Source of the DNA: Formicarius rufipectus
Lineage: Eukaryota; Chordata; Aves; Passeriformes; Formicariidae
Reading direction: 5' to 3'
Length of the DNA stretch: 64,000 nt
NCBI GenBank assembly: GCA_013399695.1
Contig: VXAU01004384.1
Coordinates: 551,201-615,200 of the forward strand
Below, in pieces: positions 1 to 10,037 of this stretch. The notes under the pieces were generated by a model that saw nothing but the letters and a program-made list of their open reading frames with translations, did not search any database and was not told the DNA's origin. The translations under genes and the position numbers were made by a program. Positions within the stretch are counted from its first letter, which is position 1. Each line of letters starts with the position of its first letter.

Positions 1-800
1 AAAAAAAAAAAGAAAGAAAAGAAATCTGGGAAAGTCAGCTTTCCTAAATATGGGACCGGGTTTATTTCCATGAATTTCACTTTGCAGCAGGAAGGTTAAA
101 ATAAGTGCTTAGGTGTTTAATTTCTCACCTAAACAGCAGACTTGGTAATTTTAAGGGAAATAAAAAAAAATTACATTGTATCAGCTCTCACTGTCGCCAG
201 CTCGGAGAAATGAAATAAATCAAAGTTAAAAGCTTGAGTATCATTTAATTATGGTGCGAATAGCGCTTGGAAAGAAGTAGAACAACATCTCTAAACAAAT
301 TATGGCCGGGCCAGGAAGGAATTATTAGATTGAAATTTCATTTAGGCTCGAGAGACACAGCGCTTCAATATGTAATCTGTTATGCCTCATCTGATTTGTA
401 TGCTTAATTCAGCTTGACGAATTTATTAGTTTTCATAATAGTAAAAAAATTGAGCAGCACTATGGGCTAATGCATTGTGTGTACTATAAATTGTATGTCA
501 CCGTTGAAAGGCTGAAGTCTATAGAAATCTTTTATTAATGACAACATAGGAAAGAGGATTTTCTTGCAAGCCTTTAAGGAGTTCATGCCAAACCTCCGCG
601 CTTCGTGTCTCGGTAGGCTATTAACATATCGTCATACTAATTAGGCTACTTCATGAGTGATATAATTTCAAACTTTAAATTATGTTCTAATTAACAAGGG
701 TTGTCCAATTTGCTTAATCTTCAAAAGGCTTTTGGCTTGTCTAATTAGTCTAAAGCATCGAGCATCTCCAACACCCGAGAAAGAGCCATCAATAATATTT
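1..800. promoter_or_regulatory. AT-rich, homeodomain-motif-rich noncoding block (putative developmental regulatory DNA)
   Basis: This stretch has no plausible gene. It opens with a short A run and continues as AT-rich sequence that still keeps scattered CpGs and many TAAT/ATTA cores, for example CTAATTA at 637, 687 and 741 and ATTAATGA at 534-541. It contains no recognisable transposon and few homopolymers, unlike the intergenic DNA further right, and it abuts a cluster of CpG islands. That composition is typical of conserved noncoding elements beside a developmental transcription-factor gene. The likely beneficiary is a gene left of the window. From known synteny I infer POU4F2, which lies upstream of SLC10A7 in vertebrates, but nothing here proves it. 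Confidence 0.45.
637..747. promoter_or_regulatory. Three spaced CTAATTA homeodomain-type sites
   Basis: The 7-mer CTAATTA occurs at 637-643, 687-693 and 741-747, spaced 50 and 54 bases apart. TAATTA is the standard core bound by many homeodomain and LIM-homeodomain proteins. The three copies sit just left of the CpG-island cluster. The regulatory role is inference; a single AT-rich 7-mer is common by chance, and the regular spacing is the only unusual part. Confidence 0.35.
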
Positions 801-2860
801 TGCGCGTTTCGAGGCAGTCGCGGGCAGAGCCCACGCGGGGCGCGGCCAGCCCGTGTCTGGCAGGGCTGGCAGGGAGGCACCTGTCCCCCCGCCTCCCTCC
901 GTCGGGGTCCCCCCAGCGCGTCCGGCCGCTCCTGCGCCCCCGCCTCCGCCTCCCCGGCGGCGGCCGCAGCGCTGTGCGCTCCGGAGCGGGCGTGCCCGGA
1001 GGTGTGCGGGAGAACGGGAGAAAGCTCCCACTTCCTGGGGAGGATGGAAANCGGGGAGGTCCGAGGGCAGCCAACCTGCCGGGTGCGCGGAGCCGGGGAA
1101 GGGGCTCTGCCCGCCCGCCTCTCCGGCTCAACTTTGGTGGAGAGAAACGCGAGGAGGAACATCTTCCACCCCCCACCCTTCCCCCCGCTATACATTTAAC
1201 CCCTCCCGCACTGAGTTTAATTACTCGCAATAGTTGTTCTAATGTATGCTGTCACACGGGAGAACTGAGAACGCATATCGTTAATATGAATTAATCTTGA
1301 TTTTAATAGCAACTGACAACCGATCTCCAAAACGCTGCGCGCTCGCCGCCGCTCCGATCGGCCGCCACCGGGATGAGGAGCGGCGCGGCCACGTAGCTGG
1401 GCAAACTTTCCTCGGTGCAGGGCCCGGGAGTGACCCTGGGGGTCCCCGAGGTGGCTCTCCGTGGTGCGGGGACTCGCCGCGGCTCTGGCCCCGCGCAGCG
1501 CCGCGCTGCCGACAGAGCCTTGCCCGCGGCACCGCCGCCCAGCAAACCCTGCCTGCCCCTTTCCCCCTTTTGTTTTATTAGGTGATTTTGTTGTTGTTGT
1601 TGTTTATTTGTTTGTGTTTGGGTGTTGGATTTTTTTTTTCCTCTTACAGCCACCGCGCTGCACATCTATCTGCACCCCCCGCCCGGTGTCTTGAGGGATG
1701 CCGGGGGGAGCCGCAGCAGGCGCGGAGCCCCCTCCGCCCCCCAGCACCTCGGCAGCCCCGCGGGCCCCGCAGCCGGCTCTGCGCACCAGCGGGCTGCCTA
1801 AATAAAAGCAGAGACCCCCCGCCCCGCAACTTACCCACGCCCACACCCTGACCCACGCAGACATCTGGGGAGAAATCACTGTCGCCTCTCATGTATCCAT
1901 GTTCTGATTTACGATTAAAATTTAAAGACGCGCATTCATATTTTACCGAACCTAATGCGCCCTATGAATTTTTAATCCGTTAAGATGCGGGCTACACTTT
2001 GAGCAAACTCTACCTTTGTTTTGAGGGCAGGGCAGCGCCGGACCCGGCCCTGCCGGGGGGACGGTCCCGCTGCCCCTCACCGCTGTCGGCCCCTCCGCCT
2101 CCGGGCCGCTTCACCGGGGCTCTGGTGATGAGGGACGACCTGGCCCCGCCACCGCGGGGGCACCGCGGGTGCGGACAGCTGCGGCCGCGGCACCACCGGA
2201 CCGGGACGCTCCGTCGGGGCAGCCCCGCACGCCGGCGGTGCCCCCGCACCCACTGCATCCCCGCTCCCCTCCCGCCTGGCATCGCTGCCCGCACCAGTTT
2301 ATGCTCCCCTTCTCCCGACTCCAAATCTGGGGCCGCGCTGTCGCCGCGAAGCGAGTCAAGTCACGAAGTCAAACTTCAAGCCCGGAACGATCAATGAAGA
2401 GTTTTTGCCGTTCGTGGCGCCTCGTGCTTCCTGGCACTAAAATAAATGCAAGAAATCGAAACTTAATTACTTGAAAGAAATCCAGAAATCCCTCTACATA
2501 ATTTATCCAGGCATTTTTTCGTGGCATTTGTGTTGAACGCACGCGTTTGACTCCGCACTCTCCTCTCCCCCCGCCGCCGCCCCCCCCACCTCGGCAGGCG
2601 CGGGGCGACGGGCGGGCGAGAAGCGGGGGGCACGGCCCAGCGAGCCCCCCGTCTCCCGCATCCCCCGCACCCCCACATGTCCCACACCCCCCGCACCTCC
2701 CGCAGCCCGCCCAGCCGAGGCCCGAGAGGGAAAGAGGAAGGTCTCCTTAGGAGACTGCATTCCTTCCTCCGATGAGCAGCCCCTCCTTTCCCCTGCTGAG
2801 AGCATCTCCTGGGGCAGGGCTGCGGGCAGAGTGGCATGTGGGAACCTCTCTTCCTCCACT
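800..2860. promoter_or_regulatory. Cluster of CpG islands with AT-rich interludes
   Basis: GC- and CpG-dense segments lie at about 800-1180, 1325-1560, 1690-1860, 2020-2350 and 2550-2730. They are separated by AT-rich segments at about 1190-1320, 1580-1640, 1890-2010 and 2390-2545. Long open frames on both strands read only Ala/Gly/Pro/Arg/Ser-rich sequence with no known domain, as expected of open frames in high-GC DNA, so I call none of them a gene. One undetermined base is at 1051. Multi-island arrangements like this usually mark promoters of developmental regulators in vertebrates. A transcription start or an unannotated noncoding RNA could lie here, but the sequence alone does not locate it. 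Confidence 0.6.
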
Positions 2861-4360
2861 ACGAGGTTTGAGACCTGAGCGGGGCACTCGGCAGGTATTT
2901 TCTGATCAGGAGTATCTGGAGTAACAACCCAAATCCCCTAAGCATGATGGAAAGTGCCAATAAAGTAACTCAGTTATTCTGATGAACTCTCCTCCTTGTC
3001 TTTGATGATCCCCTCCAGGCCCCGATCACCCTTCTTATGAATAGGGTATGACACCTGCTAGCTGGGGGTAGTACATTAACTGGCAAGGCAGCCACGGCCT
3101 CCTCATATGCCATCTAGCCCTGCTTGGTGAGCCTTTCACTGAATTCATTAGGGCTGTGAGTCTGCTGGCTCAGGAGCAAACTTCATCATAGACACCTCAT
3201 CGAGAAGTTGAAGTAATGTTATGAAAGAATGAAAAATACATTTGGGAGCTGCCTGGAAACTGAAGTACATTTTGACTTAACTTACATTAACAGAAACCTA
3301 ATGTAGAAGTGAAAGGATCTAACAAAACCATTAATAATTTAAAAATAATTACAGATAGTCTATCCTTACTATTCATAACCACTCAACATTTTAGACAAAG
3401 AAAGCTGAATATTCTTCATGTGAGAAAGATGTGAGCAGACTGCTAAGCAGGAGCCGTCCAGCTCACACTGCCTCTCCTCTGCTCACATACATTGCACGTT
3501 CCCCACAGCACCCAGGACTACATCCCAAAACTGATTTTCCAAAGGGGAGGGTGGAGGTGGAGGCAAGCCCTGTCAATGTACAGGGTTTTTTGGCAGGCAT
3601 ACGGCATGGCTTTCAACCCCTCCTCTTTGCTGAAGCTGCTGTTTGAGGTGGGCCCAGTGTAGCAGGGGAGATCAAGAGTGTTCTCATGCCTCCTCAGGCT
3701 CTCCCTGGGCTCTGCGAGCCTTGGAGGTCTTGGGAAAGGCCCTTTCCCTCTGTAGCCTGTGCTAACACTGGTGGCACTGGTGATGCTCCTGCTCCATGCT
3801 GTGCTGTGCCATTTAGCTGATACCAGCACTGTACATCATCTGCCTGGCTTGCCATGGCTCCGTACAAAAGTTATTTTTAATGCATTTTAATTCACGTTTC
3901 CATTGTATGTTTTTTAGCTCAGGGGTCAAGAGCAGCCTGCAAGGCTGTGATTTTGTCTATGTTTCTGTCCGTTTGAGGTGAGATTTTCTGAGATACCTGC
4001 TGTCCAAACACTGTAAAATCGAAGCAGCTGGATATGCAGCAAACTTCACTGCTCTTCCTTACAGAGCAAGATAAAATTATAGAGACGGAAATTCACAAAC
4101 ATAAAGTGGCTTCTAAAGAAAAAGAAATACTGGGTAATACAAAGCGGATAATAAATTCAGATTTAACTCTCATGGGAACCCACCTTACAATCAGCCTCAC
4201 AGGTGGGATCCCTCCCTAGCCGCTTTCCCAACTGCTCTTTGCACTGAAAACATTAAGATCTCATGGATCATTAAAAAAAAATCCTATAAATCACACTGTG
4301 AATGTCCTTGGGACTTTACTCTTGCTGATTTAGACAAAACCCTGGTATCTTAGATTAGCC

Positions 4361-4376
4361 TTCATTAATTATTTTA
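4361..4376 (-). promoter_or_regulatory. Candidate POU-homeodomain (POU4F-like) site
   Basis: The core CATTAATTAT at 4363-4372 matches the core of the class IV POU factor consensus read on the minus strand; the flanking bases match poorly. It sits in a run with further TTAATTA copies up to about 4382. A related ATTAATGA half is at 534-541. POU4F factors are known to act on their own and each other's regulatory DNA, which would suit a position near POU4F2. Binding is inference. Confidence 0.3.
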
Positions 4377-5877
4377 ATTAATTTCTCTTGTTATAGATGT
4401 ATTATCACAAATCATATTCCAAACACATTCCCTAATTAAGCACAAAATTCCTCTCTACCTCCGTATGCCATTTAAATGGAGCAATGAGAACACGTGTGTT
4501 CAGCCTGGAGGCTGGTGGCACACAGTCAGTGCAACAAAAGATGGTGCTTGCAAATCAGGTATCTTTCAGAACTTGCTTTAACTTAGAGAAAATACTTTGA
4601 TTTTTCATTTGATCATCAGCATGGGCATGTCTCAGCTTAGAGCTCTTGGCCCTTGCAAATTTTCAGTGCCTTTCGTTTTCTTCAGTGTTCTCAAGGTAGA
4701 CCTTAATTCCTTTTCTTTCCCTTCCACCATGTGAGGTGTTGGTTGATCTCTTTACAGGTTCCTGGGATTCACCAGGAACCACAAAGCAACCTTCTCTTTT
4801 CAGCCAGGAAGAAAAATTATGACAGTTGATATGCATTGAAAATGGGTGACAAAAATCACATGTTTTTGAGGACGTCACCAATGGATAGATGCAATTTTAA
4901 AAAATGGTTTAACAGTTGTGTCCCTGGGTTGATGTTTGTACCTTGGAGCATTTAAATAGTTGGCTAAAATACTTATGTAGGTAGACAGGGTCCTGTGGCC
5001 CCATGTGAGAGGTGTACAATGTACAGCTGTGGTATTTTGTGTGTACCATGCCATGGCCTGTGCTTTCCAGAGTCTCAGTAGTTTTGGTGAGGTCTTGCAC
5101 TGACTCATCCTACTTTATGAGTGGGTAGTGGAAAATACCTGTGAATTATTTTGTTTTCTCCCTTTGATTCAATGTTCACACAGTCAGAGCACAACGGGAC
5201 TTGAACCCACCTGGTGGGGAAGGCCCATTAGGACCAGAATCTTCTGGAAATAGTAGATATGTGATGAAGCATCAGCCCCTGCAAGACCAGGAACACTGAG
5301 CTCAGACCTGGTCTGAATGCTCATTCTCCTTGAAAACGAGGCTTTGATTCTCAGAAGATGTACCTGTGCATAACTGCAATGATAATGTCTGCAGGTGTCC
5401 ACCTTATATGTGTATAGACACTTAAGTTTTATTCAAAGCTAATCACAGATCGTCTTCTTTTTTGTTCGTTGAAGTTCAGTAGAAATGCATTCTATATTTT
5501 GTACAACCTCTGGGCACACATCAAAGCCCTTCTCTTCACACACCGAGCATGGGCAGGTATCCCCCTGTGTCCCCCTATCCCCTTTTTATAAATGAAATAT
5601 TGTACACCTTGAAGACTGTTAATGTAACGAAATCGAACTGTGAAATGCATCTGCAGCTTGTATCAACATTTCCTATTGGAAACAGTGGGTTAGGACTATG
5701 TTATCATGTCTCTTTTGCAGTCCTGAGACAGCCATCGAATTCCAGTGAAATCTCTTACAAAGGCAATCAAGAGGATCAATGGGAGTTTTGCCAGTAACAT
5801 CAAACCTGATTAAATGGTTCTGTGTTAAGAACTGCAAACACACACAGAGAAAAGAGGACAGATCAGAAAACAGAGCT

Positions 5878-5955
5878 ATGAAGATAAAGAAAAAAAAAAC
5901 GCAGAAAGAAAAGAAATGATGTCCAGGGGTAAAAAAAAGAGAAAAAGGCAGGAGA
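5878..5955 (+). repeat. Purine-rich low-complexity tract
   Basis: The + strand is almost entirely A and G here, with A runs near 5889-5898 and 5931-5938. No element ends or coding potential are visible. Confidence 0.6.
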
Positions 5956-6596
5956 TTAATAATTGACTGACTGTGTATATACAGCCAATCTAAAAGAGAG
6001 TTTTAAATGCAGACAGCTCACTGTATAGCCTGTAACAGAAACTTCTGTAAAAGCATTTATTTGGAAGAACTCTTATCCACACATCCTGCTTTAAACATTT
6101 TGCTGAATTGAGATGAACTAAACTTGTGCTTTTTGCTTCTCTGCTCTACTGTTTATTTTGGCAGGGGAGACTTGGGACAACCCAAAGAGGCTGTCATTTA
6201 AAACCTTTCAAATCACTGAGCTGCATGGGTCTGACTATGTGCCTGTTGCCGTGCAGATATAGAAGACATAGCATTAAATCATATTTTTACTTGTTAATCC
6301 CTTAACGCCTATGTTGCCTGGTGGGTACCCTGACATAGTGAACTTACCTGAGTGAAATGCATTTTGTTTCTCTTGTTTAGGCCAGCATGTTTCCTTGGAT
6401 AAGTGAATTTGTTGCTGCATACCCGTGAGACAAGGAAACACCTTGTAACAGGTCCCAGCATCCCTGTCTTTCCCAGTGACCTGGGCTCCCTGCATGCTTG
6501 CCTGCCTCTGAGAATGTTCCTGCAGGGTGCAGACACTCTAGCCCAAAGTAGGCCAAACTTGTTGTGGTTTTTCATTTGTCATGATGTCAATGAATT

Positions 6597-6669
6597 ATTT
6601 TTTTTTTACGTTTTGGTGTTGGTTTTGTTTGTTTGTTTACTTTGTTTTGTTTTTTAGGGTTTTGTTTAG
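6597..6669 (+). repeat. T/TTTG-rich low-complexity run
   Basis: The run is dominated by T with interspersed G (GTTTGTTTGTTT-type units). Similar tracts recur at 7048-7142, 27,665-27,695, 32,088-32,121 and 61,085-61,137. They carry no coding signal. Confidence 0.75.
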
Positions 6670-6879
6670 CTTGATATCCTTTTAATAATGTCCGTGCATA
6701 TTTCCAAACGAGGAGGCTGGATCTGACAGAGCTTTCACAACCATTAAAACCTGTCTGCTTTAAGTGCTGGCAGCTGCGGAATGGCTCTTGACGAGGAGGG
6801 AAGCGCTCGGGAGCGCCCTGCCTGCAGTCAGTCCGTGCGCCCTGGGGATCCACAGGGCAATGCCAGTGTTCCCATGGCA

Positions 6880-7000
6880 GGGAAAGGAGGGGGAGAGGAG
6901 GGAAAGGGAGGGGAGGGGGTGCAGGGGGCTGGATTACTGCCGCCCACCCGCCCCATCCATCCATATAAATACAGCCGGGGCACCGAGTGGGAGGCATGAG
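6880..7000 (+). promoter_or_regulatory. Candidate TATA-box promoter with upstream G-run tract
   Basis: A canonical TATAAATA lies at 6964-6971, flanked by GC-rich DNA: CCGCCCACCCGCCCC just upstream and CCGGGGC just downstream. A tract of closely spaced G runs at 6880-6928 could form a G-quadruplex on the + strand. A start site would be expected near 6995-7000. No coding exon or splice-bounded open frame follows, so this could be a noncoding-RNA or enhancer promoter, or a chance match. No neighbouring gene is close; the nearest recognised start is SLC10A7, about 23 kb to the right. Confidence 0.35.
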
Positions 7001-7047
7001 AGCAAATTAAGGGTTGGCTGTGGTAGTGAGTTGATGCTCCTCTGTTT

Positions 7048-7142
7048 GAGTGTTTTGGGTTTTTTTGTTTTGATTTGTTTTGTTTGTTTCTTGCTTTGTT
7101 GGGGATTTTTGTTTGATTTGATTTGGTTTTGCTATTTTTTTT
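7048..7142 (+). repeat. T/TTTG-rich low-complexity run
   Basis: This is a long T-dominated tract with GTTTTGATTTG-type units, right after the candidate TATA promoter. No coding signal is visible. Confidence 0.75.
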
Positions 7143-9571
7143 CTCTGTGAGGTCGAGGCAGTCCAGGTGCTGGAGAGATGGGCTCAGGACCAGGGTTTCT
7201 CTCCCCTTCTCTTCTCTCTCCGTGGTCCCTGGTGATGTTTTAGGGTGGTGGGGGCTGGCGCCAGCCAGAGCTCATCTATATTCCCTAGGGTAAAACTGTG
7301 GTCAGGCCCTGGGGGGACCTACAAAGTTTGGATGACTCCAGGAAGTACTTCCAGAGGGTTGGGGCTGGGCCAAGTGCCCCGGGGCTGGTGTTTTTTTGCT
7401 GCGTGTTCCTGGGAATGAGGAAATTCTGTTCCTCAACCAGAGCCCAGAGCAAACCCTCCTCGTGGTGCTCAGACCTGCCCCATGTGAAGATCAGCCAAGA
7501 GGTACGTCTTTGGAATGAAATATGATTTAGTAATTGCTTCATCTCTCTTTAACACCTGATGCCCTTCCATATACCCAGTAGGACACTTCATGGCATGTCA
7601 TAGTATGTTGTGGTGTACTGTATGTATGTACACATATATGTACTTTGTATGTAATAAAACGTCTTGACATTTTACCATGAAAATAAAAATTGCACCAAAG
7701 ACAGGAGACATGTCCATGGAGAAAGAAGGTGGTTCAATCTGTGCTCATTAATTTATCAGAATACTTAGAAATGAACAGGGAAACCAGAAAAGTTCAGGAA
7801 GCTGGCAAGTGAAGGTTAAATGTTCGGAGGCCAAAGAAACTGAAGTTCATCAGTTAGCATGGCCCAACTGCTTTAGATAATAAAAGGAGGTGGGGGAAGA
7901 AACAAACCCAAAACAAGTGAGTAGAAAGAATATCTTCTTGCAGACAAGTGAGGGGAAGAAAATGAAGCAAAGAGTTTTGCTCTTTTTGATTTAAAACTGT
8001 GCTCCAGCTGGGAGTGGCATCCTGTTTGTTCTCTGTGGGTTGGGGGAAGCCTGGCTTGGGAAGGGAGGGAGCCAGGGCTGGTTTGCAACCCTGCTGTTTT
8101 GGGACCTGCTGCAGAAGTCAGAAGACTTGTGTAGGGCTTGATATTCAATATTCATATAGTCATGTTTTAGCAGGGTTGAGCTCTCTACACAGGGCTGTCG
8201 TTTTCACAATCTTGTAGATAAGCTGTGTCAGCACAGCCTTTATAAATCCCATTTTTACTGAAGATTTATGATGTAGCTGTAAATGTATGCTCTGGACTGG
8301 TATCTTCTACAGAAGGTTTTAGTGAGAAATCTGATTTTTAAGGGGTTAGTGCATTTATTTTCTGTGCCTAAGATACATGATGAAAAATGTAATTTATAAT
8401 GTGGCATAATAAAAATGGATGATGTGTGAGAGGATAGCAGACTTGCTCCTGTACCTACATAATATATCTTTTTGGTAACGCTTCAATAATGATTTTACAT
8501 GTGCATTGTAGTAGTGTGAGAGGTGGTGACAGGGCATCAGGCAATGGAAGGAGCTGCTGTGTCAACCTTGACCTTATTAAGAGCACTCCTCATGTGTAAA
8601 GAAGCTGAGCTGGTCAAAGGGGGGAAGGAAGAAACATTCAGCAAATGTATATGGCTGGATTTCACTTTTATTTATTCTGCTTTAAGTCAGGAGAAAAAAA
8701 AAAAGTGAATTGAAAAGATCTTTGCTGAATTAACACATGTGTGCATGCTCCAAACACTTACGTGTTCTTTAAAAATTCAGCCAGGCTTGGGAATAGCTGG
8801 ATAACTCTCTTCTGAGAGCTGAGACACACTACCTCCTGTGCTGCTGTTTGGCAACACTGTTTTAAAGAGGCAGTACAATGTTGCATCTGGTTTCAAGCCA
8901 GACTGTAATTCACTATTTGATTCTGTGTGGTATTGCCTTACCTGTTGTAAGATAAGATTTAATTGTAATCTTCACCTTTCTTTCACCTAAATCAATCTTT
9001 CCACATAAAGTGGTGGAAAACAACAAGTCTCTCTACATGTATGAACAGTGGCTGGTTCTCCCCTAACTCGAGAACTTTGTGCACTGAAGGTGCTACGGGC
9101 TCCTGCAAAACAAAAACCATAGGAATGACAAATGAAAGCTGGATTGGTGCTGTTTTGTGGGGCAAAGCTCCTGCCAAGTCAAAGACCAGCCATCAAATCA
9201 GATGAGAGACTTAGGCTGTACTAGTACTACTAAACTAAGAAACTGCTCAGTGAAATTTGCAATCTTGTTTTGGTAGGGCATTTTGTTTGTTGTTTTTTCA
9301 GGTAAAGAAATTGCTGCCAAACTAGAGGCTATAAAAACTTAGTCCTTTAGTGTATAGACACAGTTACCTTTTCATGTCATCATCCCTTGTTATATTATGC
9401 AAGCCGAAATTCTTAGATATGTTAGCACACTTCCCTAGTTTGTTAGCAAATGTACATGTGAATTGAACCTTAAATCCTATACTGGCCCTCATCAGGAATT
9501 AAGATTTTGGGTTATAGCATTGCTCAGGGCAAGCCTATAATATCAGTGCTTGAACCCTTCCCAGCAGTGTT

Positions 9572-9638
9572 AAAAAAACCAAAAAACCAAAAAACCCAAC
9601 AAACAAAAAAAACCAACCAAAAAAAACCCCCAACTAAA
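9572..9638 (+). repeat. A/CCAA-rich low-complexity tract
   Basis: Runs of A are broken by CC and C (AAAAAACC-type units). It is the complement of the T/TTTG-rich tracts seen elsewhere in the window and may mark an old poly-A tail, but no element body is recognisable beside it. Confidence 0.7.
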
Positions 9639-10018
9639 AGTCAACAGAGAAATTGCTTTCAGGTTTTGTGATGCTCTTGCCAACTCCTGTGGTGTAACAT
9701 CCCCAAGTTTCCTTCCTTCCCCTCTTTGGCAGTTTGCCTATGTACAAGTGAGGAAGGGGGGACATCACCTTTGGGATAAAACATCCCCAATAGTTTTGGA
9801 CAGGAAATAAATGAGAAATTTGGTCTTTATCTGCTAATGATATTTGAGTGATGTTACCAAAACACAGAGTAGTATCGTTTCTGTGATTAGCTGAAAGAGG
9901 AGGAACTTCAGTCTGAGTTGTCTATGTCTACTTCAGACTGCTAACATTTTGCTGTTCAAAACTTGTTTGAAGTCTAGTGATAGTTTAGGCTTATGTGCAA
10001 GTAATGTTTTTCTTCCCT

Positions 10019-10037
10019 CCCCCCCCCCCCCCACCCC
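10019..10037 (+). repeat. Poly-C homopolymer
   Basis: Fourteen consecutive C bases lie at 10,019-10,032, then A and five more C. Length in the assembly is likely uncertain, as for all long C/G runs. Confidence 0.85.

Larger units (their letters stand above)
2861..6590. other. Intergenic DNA, no gene recognised
   Basis: Open frames are short and match no family I recognise. The stretch at 4360-4450 is conspicuously rich in TTAATTA-type motifs. Positions 5878-5955 are almost pure purine. No transposon end, splice-bounded exon or RNA gene could be supported. Confidence 0.6.

Noticed and set aside
680..2859. Many overlapping open frames of 80-170 codons on both strands
   Set aside because: They are Ala/Gly/Pro/Arg-rich readings of CpG islands, overlap on both strands, and show no known domain; none resembles a POU domain or other transcription-factor segment.
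5190..5225. GGACTTGAACCCACC resembling the T-arm of a tRNA on the minus strand
   Set aside because: No D-arm, anticodon arm or acceptor stem could be built from the neighbouring bases on either side.
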